Positions 10,858 to 22,145 of a stretch of 64,000 nt of DNA are shown in pieces. This stretch comes from Toxonevra muliebris. Its lineage: Eukaryota > Arthropoda > Insecta > Diptera > Pallopteridae. The position numbers and the translations under genes were made by a program. Where the stretch lies: positions 61,021,408 through 61,085,407 of the forward strand of contig OY829329.1 in the NCBI GenBank assembly GCA_963691655.1, given 5' to 3'. The notes beneath the pieces were generated by a model. The model was not told the origin of the DNA. It saw nothing but the letters and a program-made list of their open reading frames with translations, and made no database searches. The first letter of the stretch is position 1. Each line of letters begins with the position of its first letter.

Positions 10858-11797
10858 CAGAACTGGGTAAACTCAATTACATTACAATACCAATTCAAAT
10901 TACAAGGAATTGTAATTGGTACTTTAATGTTTTCAATTCCTTGGTAATGGAATTAATAATAGTTTCAATTCCATTACAAGGAATTGTAATCGATAATTAA
11001 AATTTTTAAATTCCGAGGTAATGAAATTGAAAAAATTTTCGATTCCATTATAAGGAATTGTATTTTGTAATTAAAAACATATCAATTCCTTAAAGGAATT
11101 GAAAATGTAATTGAAAAGAAAGAAATTTATTATTTACAATAAGTGTAATCAATTACTTTCTTGGAATTAAATTCCAATTTAGTTGGAATAATTCCTCGAA
11201 AGTAATTGATTCCCTTTTAGTTCAATTCCAAAAAGCAAAAAAAAAAACAAAATTTTTCAAAAATTGTTGTGAAATGCTTCTAATAAGCCGTTACGAGAGA
11301 AGTGGCCCGCATTTATACTGATTTGCTCGTAACGGCTTATAAGAAGCGTTTTACAATGTTTTCCGAAAAATTTTTTTTTCTTTTGGAATTGAACTAAAAG
11401 GGAATAAATTTCTTTTTCGGAATCATTCCACCTAAATTGGAATTTATTTCCAAGAAAGTAATTGAGTACACTTAAATAAAAATTCCTTTGATATATTTTT
11501 AAATACAAAATACAATTCCTTGTAATGGAATCGAAAATTTTTTCAATTTCATTACCTCGGAATTTAAAAATTTTAATTACCGATTACAATTCCTTGTAAT
11601 GGAATTGAAAGTTTTATCAATTCAATTCCTTGTAATGGAATTGAAAGTTTTATCAATTCCAATTCAATAATGGAATTGAAAGTTTTATCAATTCCATTAC
11701 AAAGGAATTTAAAACATTAAAGTACCAATTAAAATTCCTTGTAATTGGAATAGAGATGGAATTTAATTCCTAAAGGAATCATTACTACCCAATTCTG
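10858..11797. mobile_element. Non-autonomous hAT-type foldback element
   Basis: A 940-bp element with termini CAGAACTGGGTA at left and, reverse-complemented, CAGAATTGGGTA at right. A perfect 8-bp duplication GTCGTAAT flanks it (10850-10857 and 11798-11805). The arms carry many copies of a unit close to CAATTCCTTGTAATGGAATT, in opposite orientation on the two sides. At the centre there is a separate hairpin: AATAAGCCGTTACGAG (about 11282-11297) pairs with CTCGTAACGGCTTAT (about 11325-11340). No transposase is encoded; the 83-codon open frame at 11257-11508 is repeat-derived. CAG..CTG ends with an 8-bp duplication indicate hAT. Confidence 0.85.
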
Positions 11798-11805
11798 GTC
11801 GTAAT

Positions 11806-12591
11806 AACGATGTCGTTAGCTTTGCCCTCATTTGTTTTTTGATAAAGCCAGTTTTCACCATCTCAAATTCGATCAAAATTGCCAGCATGTTGGCAAATTA
11901 CATATTGGAATATCTCTTTCTTTCTCTTCGACATAATGCTTGGTTTTCACCATGTCATATTCCCTGCCAAAGAGAGAGAAAAAGAGAATTTTCTATAGTG
12001 AAAAAGGCACAATCCTCTTGCTTTTTCTCTCTTCATGATTCTCACTCTGATGAACAGTATTTTGCGTTTTGCTCTGTTTGAGAAAATATTAAATGGAGCC
12101 CTATTAAAGTTAATACATCACTCTAAATCTCTTAACGTTTTTGGATTAATTTCCAGAGTCACAATCTTCTTCTCTCAATAAATATCTCAGTCTTTATGAT
12201 CATTTTTCCTAAACTAAAACAATTTATGCAATCATGCTCAGAGAAAAAATATAAAAAATATTACATTGTGCTGTTTGAATTTTCCACCCACAGTTGATTA
12301 TCGTTCAATGAAATTAAAATTGAATGTGCAGAAAAAATATTCCCAAAGCCCTTGTTGGATCCTCTAGTAGATGCCTATGGATATTCTTTATGAAGTTTTA
12401 ATTTTCGTTTCCATGAGCAGAGAGAGAGATAGCATATAATGGTACTCTTCTATTTTGTTACTCTTCTATTATGTAATTTTTTTTATAAGAAAAGAGTGAA
12501 ATCTTAATAATAAACAGAATTGAATTATCTGTTCTGCTAAAGAAAGAGGAAAAGAGAGTATTCTCTTAAGGTGTCAACTTTTTTAATGTAA
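11806..12591. other. Non-coding DNA with decayed Harbinger-like MITE pieces
   Basis: At about 11838-12000 there are two diverged copies of sequence also found in the 120-bp MITE at 37583-37702 (TTGCCAGCATGTTGG, GGTTTTCACCATGTCATATT, GAGAATTTTCTATA). The 80-codon open frame here is repeat-derived. The rest is AT-rich without recognisable features. Confidence 0.4.
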
Positions 12592-12908
12592 ATTGAAAGG
12601 CTGAGAGGAAAAGTGGTATAACTTCTACGTTCAGAAAAAAGTGGAATAATTTTACTTAAGAGCAAAAGCGAAACGAAATATGTTCAGAGAAAAAGTGAAA
12701 TAAAATATGTTCAGAGCGAAAACGGAATAAAAAACTATGCTGTTCCTGCTCTGAAAGAAAAGTTATACAATTTTTGTTCTTACTTTTATGGCGTTTCATT
12801 TTCACTCTAAACCGTATTACTTATGCCATTCTTGCACTGACACCCTAAATTATTTCACTTTTGCTCTTATATAAATTTTAGCCCGCTTTTCCTCTCAGCC
12901 TGTCAATT
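12592..12908. mobile_element. MITE, AGGCTGAGAGG family, copy 1
   Basis: About 315 bp with inverted ends AGGCTGAGAGGAAAAGTGG at left and CCGCTTTTCCTCTCAGCCT at right. The interior is built of short units (AGAGCAAAAGCGAAACGAAA on one side, ATTTCACTTTTGCTCT-like on the other), so the whole folds back. No coding. Relatives lie at 25655-25999, 45343-45630, 45725-45922 and 46075-46394. Confidence 0.7.
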
Positions 12909-14290
12909 ATAAAAGTGAATTTTAAAGGACCGCTTCTGAAGTCTTTTATAATCAATTATATTATTTTTGTTCTATTATTTTGTTAAAAAAAAAGTGTTAT
13001 TTGCTTGTGTCATCAAGCATATTTTGTGCAAGTTCTTAATTCACTTCCATGCCATTCATCTCGTTTTTCGTCAACTTAGGACAAATAAAAATGTCCAAAT
13101 TCATTAAAGTTTATAAAAAATGTTGGCAAAAAGAAAAGATTGTAGTGCAAAAAAAAATCAAAAAACCCACATTTTTGTGGCATGGAGATTTTTTTCATTT
13201 TTTTTTTTTTTGGCAGAAATATATTTTTTCTGTGGTTTCATTTTGAATTGGCAACCACATTAAAAAAAGAAAATGGGAAACCCTTAAAAATTTATGAAAA
13301 ATGCAGTGACAAGTTTATTGCGTAATAGATGATATTTGTGGCAAGCACAGATATAAATAAATTTTATTGAATATCAAGTTTAAATAAAGGAGACACAAAT
13401 ATTTGATATGCTGCAGTAATGAATTCATGCCATTGATGTTTTCAATTTAAAGTGTTTTAAAATTTCTTAGCTTTAAAAAATCATAAAAAAGGAGAAGGAT
13501 GTAGAATCCTAAAACAAAAGTATGAGAAGGGAAGTAGTTTCCCGCAAAAACCTTTATGACAAATATATGGCAAAAAAAAAAAGTGTTGTCAAATAAAATT
13601 GAAAAAAGAAAAAAATGTTTGCCTAATTTTCTTACAAATAAATTAGCTTTACTCCAATCAATTCCAGAGACAAATTTGCTATTAAGTCACTTAATTTTCT
13701 TACGCAGGATTTTAAAAATAAAACTCAAATTAATCTCTCTCTGCAACTGCAGTACAATCAACATACTTAATAGTTTCGACAATATTCTAGTGAATAAAAT
13801 TATGCATAAAAGATTTGGTAAACACATTTAATTCTATAATTCTTTCATTTTTCTTTGCTTCAAAAATAAAAAATATTCTATTTTAGCGAGTAGTAGGAGT
13901 AAATCATCTCTAGTACTCTCAACTAGGAGCAACACAAATATTTTTAAGCATAACTCTCTATTCCTTTATTAATTCGCTCTCCCTTGCACACATACACACA
14001 CAATTCCCACTCTATATTTTTACATTTCTACTTTTCCTTTACTCTCTCTCTCTCTCTCTCTCTCTTTTATATCTCTCTCTTCATTCATTGTACTGATATT
14101 TGCATACGAAATTGAAAGCTTTTATGTGCATTTTCACAAAAGAAAAAAAAAATATATAGTATAGAAAAAAAATAAAGAAAATTTAATAATTTTATTTCTT
14201 GTTGTATTTTTTGTTCCACATTTTATGCATTTTCATGAATAATGAAAAACTTATGAAAACTACGCTTAAGTTTTAATTAATTTTTGTTTC
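12909..14290. other. AT-rich DNA, no gene recognised
   Basis: Open frames at 13049-13246 and 13556-13831 are lysine/phenylalanine-rich readings of AT-rich DNA and show no domain. A CT run lies at 14042-14067. Confidence 0.45.
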
Positions 14291-14770
14291 GCATTTTGTC
14301 AGCGCAATTGTCTGACAGGCAAAAACAAACAGACTGACAAGCAGACAGAGAAAGAGAGAGACACACACAAAAATACACACAGAAAGACAATGATAGTCAC
14401 AAAGTTTACCTACTTTCTGCCATACAGTAGTAAAACATTCAACTCTGTCAGTCAGTCAGTCAGTCAATTCAATCTGGGCGCCTGTCTGCCTACTTGCCAG
14501 TCAGACCGACCAGTCAGTTCGTGAGTTAGTGCGTGCGTGTATGTCTTAACAGATTTCGAATTATATTAAAAACTACTATCATACCATTGTATTATATTAT
14601 AGTGAAAAGAAATAAAGTTGGCAACAATGCTAAGAAAAATGTTAACAGGCAAGTCAGCCAGGCAACCAAGCCAGCCAAGAACAACAACTGCCACAACACA
14701 ACAAAAATAATGCGCAAAGGAGCCAAGTCATATGATAAACTTAAATAAAAGTTGAATGAAAAAAACTAAA
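14291..14770 (+). promoter_or_regulatory. Possible promoter / 5' UTR-like segment (tentative)
   Basis: A less AT-rich stretch with GAGA-type sequence (about 14346-14361), tandem CAGT (14450-14466), an initiator-like TCAGTT at 14514-14519, then GTGCGTGCGTG, followed by CAA/CCAGCCAAG-rich sequence resembling fly 5' UTRs (about 14640-14710). No coding exon follows within reach, and the 71-codon open frame at 14533 looks like UTR. This is composition-based and weak. Confidence 0.2.
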
Positions 14771-15061
14771 CGAAAAAAGTCTATGAAAAAAAAAAAACAA
14801 AAACTGCAGCAGAAAGTATTTTGTTTTATGAGTATGAAAGTTTTTTTTTTTATATGCAAACACTTGGTCGAGAAAAGTTAAATAAAATTAAACTATACAA
14901 TACATATGCACATTTTTTATACATTTTTTTTTTTTCAAATTAAATGAACATAATGAAAAAATTTCCATTTTGTTTTTATTTGGCTCTAATTGATCATACC
15001 CAAACATTTGGTCACTTGCAATAGCAGCTGATCAGTTTCTTTATTATTCTGAGGGTAACTC

Positions 15062-15093
<32 letters not shown>

Positions 15094-16150
15094 TAAAACA
15101 AGATGAAATTTTGGTCGATTTTTTTATATTCTCTTTTGTTTTTTGTTCCATCGTCGACAGCTTTTTTACACAACGATTTCGATCAACTGATTTTGTATTT
15201 CTATTGCTTCTTTGTTATTTGTTTAACATGAAAGGAACAGGGGTGCAAAACTTGTAAAAGGCAAATGTCGAAAATCGTTGGTACCAAGGCAGTATTTAGG
15301 GGGAGGTTTTGGGGGTTCTGACCCCCCCTCTCCCCCCCCCCCCGAAATGTGGAAACTTTCTTCTAATTTTTTATATTAATTTCCAGTGGATGGAAAAAAA
15401 GTAGAAAATAAAATCTATTGGAAGATTTTTGAATATTTTTTACCTCCATCGGTTTTTTTCTAAAAAGTCAAGTAAATTTGAAATCTTAGTTACACTATGC
15501 GACCAAATCTGATTTATTTTCTTTGACATGAGACTTGATTTCGGATTCAAAAAGAGAAGGTGATGCTAAGCAATCCTGCATTCATAGTTTTTCTATGTCA
15601 GTAACTATTTTTGATTTAAAGCTTCGTCGTGAAATATTTTGAAAAGTTTAAAAATTAATAAAAAATAGAAAAAGCTGTCGGATCCTTGTAAAATTAGACT
15701 TATGTGAAAAGTAATACAAAGCAATATGTTATTATGCTAAACTTGTCCGACATATTTGATTCGGAATTTTGAATTTTTAAAATCTGACTGCAGATTTGTA
15801 ACCAGCGCCCCTTAAAACACTGCGGACCACTGCACTTTTCATTATGTCTGGCTGTGAGTGCGAGTAAGATAAAATCCGTTCTTTGTAAATTTTTTCCTGC
15901 ACCCGTAGACATAAACAGATCCCCTGCTTTAAGGGAGCATGAAAACAATTGAAAGGGCATGATTTAGCCTTTAATTCCTAATTTTCGAAGTTTCTAAAAC
16001 GTCAGGGTTCAGCTCTACAATTTGTCAAAAATGGCTAAAAACGGTATTTTTAAGGATTTCAGTCCCAATTTTTCTAAAACGTGACGTAATGCGAAGTTTC
16101 TGACCTCAGATTAAAATCGAATTTCATACAAAAATATTCACGACGAAACA
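14771..16150. other. Repeat-bearing DNA, no gene
   Basis: Has a GA dinucleotide run (about 15066-15092) and a G/C-rich segment at 15283-15350 beginning CAAGGCAGTATTTAGGGGG. A near-identical start recurs at the window end (63961-64000). A possible inverted partner, CCCCTTAAAACACTG, lies at 15815-15829, suggesting a small TIR element of about 545 bp with uncertain edges. Confidence 0.4.
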
Positions 16151-16829
16151 TAGGTACTGGCTGATTTTACGCAGCTTCCGGGTCAAAATTTTTATGTTGC
16201 TGATGCTCGAGGAAAAGCAAACAAAATTTCCTAAAAAAATTCCTGGTATGGCAAGCTATATGCAGTTGCGGCAAAAAAAGCAAGTCATTTGTTTCAGTGG
16301 GCTCTATAAATACCGAAATATACATCAAAGAATGTTAGAAAAAAAGACTTCTTCCTTTCATAAGAGAGCACAATGTGTCCACATATTTTTGGCCCGATTT
16401 GGCATCATGCCACGACGGCAAGAAAGCTCTGGAGTGGTACCAAAGTAATAACATAGTTTTTGTACCAAGAGAGGCCAATCCACCAAATTGACCGGAGCTA
16501 AGACCAGTGGAGAGATATTGGGCTCTTGTGTAAAGAAACTTAAAGAGCAGAAGAAAAAGGTGTCCCAAAATATCGAAGATTTTAAAAGGAGATGGGCAAA
16601 CTTTTCCAAAAAAGTGTCTGAAACAACTATCAAATCTCTAATGGAAGGCTTACCAAAAAAGGTCCACGAGTTCATAAATGGTGGTTAGAACTATAAAAGT
16701 TATATTTTTCTGTAATTTGTAAAATATTATCAATTAAATAAAAAGAAAACCAAAACTCTAAGATCAACCGTTTAAAAATTATTGAATTTTATATATGTTA
16801 AGATTTTTTCGATCTCACTCCTTATATGT
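16151..16829 (+). pseudogene. Relic of a Tc1/mariner (DD37E-type) transposase
   Basis: The C-terminal half of a DDE transposase, split over frames. In order: LADFTQLPGQNFYVADARG (about 16158-16215), KKFLVWQAICSCGKKSKSF (frame-shifted, about 16225-16290), INTEIYIKEC-like, then YFWPDLASCHDGKKALEWYQ (about 16383-16440), NNIVFVPREANPPN (about 16445-16490), and PELRPVERYWA (about 16494-16525). The Asp of WPDLASCH and the Glu of RPVER are separated by 37 residues, which points to the DD37E branch of the Tc1/mariner superfamily. The frame closes at 16686-16688 after VHEFINGG. An in-frame stop lies between NPPN and PELRP. The first catalytic Asp and the DNA-binding half are missing. Downstream, CGATCTCACTCCTTATATG (16810-16828) may be the right terminus. 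Confidence 0.8.
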
Positions 16830-18385
16830 ATAAAGAGACTCAAAGTTGACAGACTTACGAGAGAGTACGATATAAACAACATTTGCCAATTATGGTATGC
16901 TAATCCAGTTTAGAAAATATTATTCGCACTTCATTTTCATTGTTGCTGTAATTCCTTTCACTCTCTTTTCCCTTCTATTACTTTTATTCAAGCAAGTCTT
17001 CATTCTCTCATAAATATAAATTTGAGCATGTACATTATTTGCTATCACAATAGCTTTCGTTCTTTCACACCGTTCATTGCAAAAATACTCAGTCGAGTAT
17101 GAATGCACTGAGAAAATATTTAATATAAATTGGAAAGTAAAGTTTTTTTTTATATCACAGAGAAAACTAATTCCATTCATCGCCCTTTTCACCCTTTTCA
17201 CAATATACGGCATGCAGAGAATTCTCTTTCGAAACGATTTCTCTTAGCGCTCACACAAGATGCAAAATTTGATTGTGTGTGTTTTGGGCAGCACTGAATT
17301 GCACTCATTGCTTTGTTCTCGGATATATGCAAAACCCAAATTAAGTTCCCTGCATGTAGGCAGAAAAAGTTAACGACTTATAACTTTTAAAAGGAATATT
17401 CACACTTCATTTGCTGTCATTGTTGTAAATTTTCCCCACCTCTCTCTTTCTTTCTTATTAGACATTTACCTTTTTTTAATTTTCTGCAATTTTTTCAAAC
17501 AAATTTATCATTTATTTTTTCACTGTTAATCTTAAATAAATCGAATTTCAATCAAATTTCATCAAATCTCCTGAATCCTTTCCAAACCTTTAATACTAAA
17601 TACTTACTATCGTATCACAAATATCCCCATATACAATAAACCTTGAAAATAAAAGGAATGCGAAAATGAAAATGAAAAAAAAAAAAGATTTTAATTACCG
17701 CTAAAGCAAATAAAAGAAGCACCCGGCGACAACTGCGACAAAACCAACAAATCAACAAATATCCCCAGTAACAACAAAAATAACACCAATCCAATACAAT
17801 AACCAGCAAGCAGCCAACCAACTGTCAGTCGCAAAAGATCAATGACTCTCTGTTAAAAGTTCAATAAAATGTCCCTTTGCACAAATAAGTAAAATAATAT
17901 AGTAGAAAGACTGCACACATATCCAAAAGAGAGAGAGAGAGAGAGAGTGAGAGACAGATAAATAAGAGTAGGAGTAGTAGGAAAAGCGTAAGCAACAGCA
18001 GATGTGGATACGAGTTCACAGAAGCTTTCACAGAAGCGGCAATTGCAGACACAAAGCATTGCACCATTGCATGCATAAATAATGTAACAGCAGCAACAAC
18101 AACAACAATGGCAATAGCAACAACAACTACAAACACACAGTAATAGCAAAAACAGAAAATTTCAATACGATTACTTCCAAACCACCAATGTCAATTTCAA
18201 TAAAATCACTAAAAATTCCATTGCACCAACCAATGCTTAGCTTAACACTGCTGCTGCAGCATCTGTGTTGTGTTGTTGCAATAACAATTCAATATATCCA
18301 GAATATTGAATGATGAGCGTTTCAAGGCAACTTAAGAGAACAATGAGTACATGATAGAGAGTGTATGTCCGTGTGTCTGTGGGAA

Positions 18386-18434
<49 letters not shown>

Positions 18435-18784
18435 GGAATGGGTGAGCGCGCTATTAACTTCAGATAAATGCATATGGTAAAATGGCGGTATTTCTGAAAT
18501 TCACAAGTGCTTTATTGCTGCTCTACCACACTCCTTTAAGTGCTTGTTGAATAGTGGTGATATTTTGGTTGATAATTTCAATGAAAATTCTCAAATTTGA
18601 TTTCTTGAGCATGAGGGTTTATATATTCGAATATTTATTTAAATGTATGCAAATGTACAAATAACTTAAATTTTGTAGCTAGTAAACCTTATGTAGGTCA
18701 AACATACTTTTGAATAGAAAATTATTTGCATTTACAAAATTTTATGATTCATTATTTCTACAGAAAGTTAGATTTAACTTAGAC
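16830..18784. other. Microsatellite-rich DNA, no gene recognised
   Basis: Contains CAA/GCAACAAC repeats (about 18085-18130), GA runs at 17932-17953 and 18385-18431, and AT-rich DNA. Cysteine- or serine-rich open frames at 17853-18149 are readings through CAA repeats. No splice-bounded coding block was seen. Confidence 0.45.
18385..18431. repeat. (GA)n microsatellite
   Basis: Nearly uninterrupted GA run with two AAA interruptions. Confidence 0.85.
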
Positions 18785-20670
18785 TAACGTAAATGAGGGT
18801 AATTCGGATCGATGTAAATATTTCGCATCGATTTTTTTTTGCTAATAACTTTTCTTTGGTATTTTTTAAAATTACGTGAATTATTTCCTCTTTCTAATGG
18901 TATGTAACACTTATTTCAATTATTTCAAATTAATCAGTTGTGAGCGAAGAAACAAAGCGTATTTTTATACAAAGCCTTAGCAAATAAAATAAGAAACCCA
19001 CAAATTTTATAACAGTTATAACTTTTGTGCTGGTAAGTATATTTACATAACTTATATGGGGTTTTGGTCCACTACACATTCTGCTATAGTTTGGTAAAAA
19101 TAAACACCATTTTAGAAAACATACTAAGAAAAAAATTGACTCTTAAAACCGATCCGAATTACCAGCATGCGTTTTTCTACTTGCATATAAGCAAATGAGG
19201 TGTTTGCATAATTACAAAATTTAGAAAAACTATGAAGTTTTAAGTAATGAAAGTTTTTTAGTTGTGATTTAGATATAATAGGTAATGGTTGGAGGTAATT
19301 CGGATCGATCCTTTGGAAAGAGAGTTTTTGTGGAATTTGAGTACAAAGTTTAGATAAACTTGAAAGATATTTTGAGTAAAAAATTTTGCATTTTAAAACC
19401 AAAAAATATTTTCTTTTATTGAAATATTAATTGAAATTAGCAGCGTTTCTTAGAGTTATACCAATTTTGAAACTAACAAGAAGTTTTTAGTCAAATTCAA
19501 TATGAAAAATATTTTTAAAAACTAGTTTGTGTAAAATGATTAGTTCTTTTTTATTCCAGACCACATACTAATTTTTGATTATGTCAATATAGTTATAAAT
19601 TTTAGTTCAGAAATTTCTTAGAATGATTCGAAGAAATTATTTTTTATATATTTCATTGTTCATCGGCATATGCGCATGGTCACCGACTAGCGGAGCCAGA
19701 GATTTACCTTAAGGGGGTTAATATTTGTTCATTGCCCAACGATCAAATATATGAAATTCTTATCAGTAAGAAAGGGGGCAGTTAGGGAGGCGTTGGGGGG
19801 GGGGCGTAGTTGGGAGCGGGTGGTTAGGGTGGAGTTGGGGGGAGGTCAGGGGTATTTAACCCCAAATCCTTTCCCCTTTTCCTACGCCCGTTAGATCCAC
19901 TATTGCTCCTACGTAAGATTGCACAGTCCAATACTTTTGCTTTTAATATATTCGCATCTATCGCCCAGCCATAGCCTCTCCTCCTGATTTTGATACGCCC
20001 ATGAGTAGGCCCATAATTGACAATTAGTTCGGTGGGGAACAAGTAAGTCTCCATATAAAATTTTATTAATTTAGCTCGATATGATATTCGCAGATATTGG
20101 ATTTTCGCAAAAATGCCACACCCACTTTAGAGATACGGTCGAATGTTATAGCCCACATCTTGACATACACACAAATGCATCTCTACACCAAATTTCACTA
20201 AAATCGGACCAACGGTATATGATTACGTAAGGAAAATACATAGATTTGGGCAACAATTTGTATGTATGTGTGTGTATGTATTTACGCATACTTACATAAA
20301 TTTTTTTTATATATGTATTTTCCCTAAACACCAAATTTATCATTTGCATCTAAATAAACCTCAAATTAAAGATAATTTGCTATAAATTTTGCTGACCCGA
20401 ATTAAATACATCATCTATCCGAATCACATGCACACTCAATTTTTCGATCCGAATTACATGCAATGCATTTTTTTTTCGAAGTGATGATATCTAAGTAACT
20501 ATTAAAAAAAAAGTTATGTTTTGTTTTTTTGGTAGGCAACAACTTCAAAAGAGGAAGAAATATGCTTTAATTTTGTATTAAAACATTTTTTTCATAAATC
20601 TTTAATCCTTATTTTTAGCGCTCAAAGTTTCCCTTGCAAAAATCGATCCGAATTACCTACACTTACGTTA
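18785..20670. mobile_element. TIR element with repeated GGTAATTCGGATCGAT motif
   Basis: Inverted termini at 18785-18813 and 20642-20670 match at 26 of 29 positions and contain GGTAATTCGGATCGAT. If the terminal TA is counted as target duplication the ends read ACGTAA, as in Tc1/mariner-type MITEs. That is uncertain because TA is part of the inverted sequence. The same 13-16 bp motif recurs inside at 19150-19163 (inverted), 19294-19309 (direct) and 20445-20457 (inverted), with weaker forms near 20396 and 20412. No transposase is visible. A G-rich insertion (19687-19905) lies within it. Confidence 0.55.
19687..19905. repeat. G-rich MITE-like insertion
   Basis: Starts near ACTAGCGGAGCC and ends near GGATCCAC-like sequence (AGATCCACTATTG), weakly inverted ends. 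The middle (19775-19855) is strongly G-rich on the plus strand (GGGGGG runs, GGTGGAGTTGGGGGGAGG). The open frame over 19824-20054 is incidental. Edges and family are unclear. Confidence 0.35.
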
Positions 20671-21617
20671 CGCATAAATTTTTACTTTAACACTCAGATC
20701 GCACAGTGGAGCGTTTCATACAAGTTAAATGTGATAAATTTTTATCGATGAAAATCATTTTTTTTTTGTAAAAATGGATATTTTGATGAAAAAAAATACG
20801 AACTGCATTTTTAATTTTTTTCAATTTTAAAAATTTTGATGTCAGTAAAAAAAACTGTGACATAGCAGAGCAAAACGGACCACGGATTTCACGGACTCAG
20901 CGACCTCCCATTACTCTAAGGACACTTGTTCAGTCTTTGCTCATTTTTGGCTGTTGAACAGTGTAATCAATATAATGGAAGGAGAGAAAGAATCGATTTG
21001 TCAGCGATGTTTCTTTCGATTGAACCATAGTGAAAACATTTGAATTTCAGAAGTAAATATAAAAAAGTATTAACCCATTGATACCAGCACCAATATATAA
21101 ATAAAATAGAAAAATTTGAAAAGTCAGAAAAATTTTTAGACATTGATAAACGAGATCTTCGAAGGCGTTTGTAACAACCATGTGCATAATATGCACCAAG
21201 GATTTAACCCAAAACTTAAAGTTTTTTTTGTTATGTATGCCATTCAAGTAAGAAATCTACTTCTCCGAAATTTAAATAAAATTCTTTTGAAATCGGTAAA
21301 ACTATTTTGAATATAAAGAGGACATTTTTGAAGAAGATCATTTTAAAAGTATGGTATTTTGTTTATTTAAATACTTTATAGAACCACACTCTACAAAATA
21401 TTTTGAGAGCTTTTATATCAGAAATAAACAAACGAAAGGTTTATTGGTTTTTGATATTTTTATTTCATTTATTTATTTATGTACAGCTGACGAAAATGGG
21501 TTAAGAGAGTTTTCTCTCATAAACAAAATTATTTGTCAAAATTTATTGAGCGAATACTTGTCATAATTGTCAAATCTCAGAAGACCTGAGAATATTTCAG
21601 ATTACTTTCTGCTATCT
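20671..21617. other. AT-rich DNA, no gene seen
   Basis: No inverted repeat, RNA gene or coding block recognised. Small open frames at 21047-21247 and 21351-21566 are phenylalanine/lysine-rich without motif. Confidence 0.45.
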
Positions 21618-21625
21618 GGCATACT

Positions 21626-22137
21626 TAACGTTCGTATCTTTTTCGGACTAAAAACTGTATATTTTTTAGAAAAATTTTTAAAAAACTGTAAATCGATTTA
21701 AAAAAAACTGTATATTTCGCGGTATCAATTTTTTCAATGAAAATTAACAAGGAAAGCAATTTATCAATCATCTAAATCGTCTTCGTTCTAAATTTTCATA
21801 TCTCTTTCTGTAGTTGTATTGAATTTGTGCTTTGAAGAAATTTGACGAAGCGATTCCGGCTTTGCTATGAGATATTTATAGAAATCAACGCATCAACATT
21901 TGACGACAAGAATCGCCTTCAATTTTTCCACTTCTTTCAAAAGTATACTCACAACAAGCTGACACTGTTCTTTCAGATGTTTTGCATTGGGATTGATAAA
22001 TTTGAATTTCGTAGCTCTAAAAATTTTATATTTTTTTCTCAGTATAAAAGCGGTATTTTGGTAAAAAAGGCGGTATGCGGTTTTGGAGTTGAAAAAACGG
22101 TATACTACCGCGAAAAACTGTATAGATACGAGCGTTA
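21626..22137. mobile_element. 512-bp TIR element with 8-bp target duplication
   Basis: Termini TAACGTTCGTATCT at left and, reverse-complemented, TAACGCTCGTATCT at right (13 of 14 match). A perfect 8-bp duplication GGCATACT flanks it (21618-21625 and 22138-22145). Inside, AAAAACTGTATATTT-type motifs recur near both ends. A 98-codon open frame (21842-22138) covers the right half but shows no transposase motif. An 8-bp duplication suits hAT or P-like elements; the TAACG terminus is not one I recognise. Confidence 0.7.
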
Positions 22138-22145
22138 GGCATACT

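Noticed and set aside
14533..14748. 71-codon plus-strand protein
   Set aside because: Low-complexity AAC/CCAAG-rich frame that looks like UTR; no domain, weak start context.
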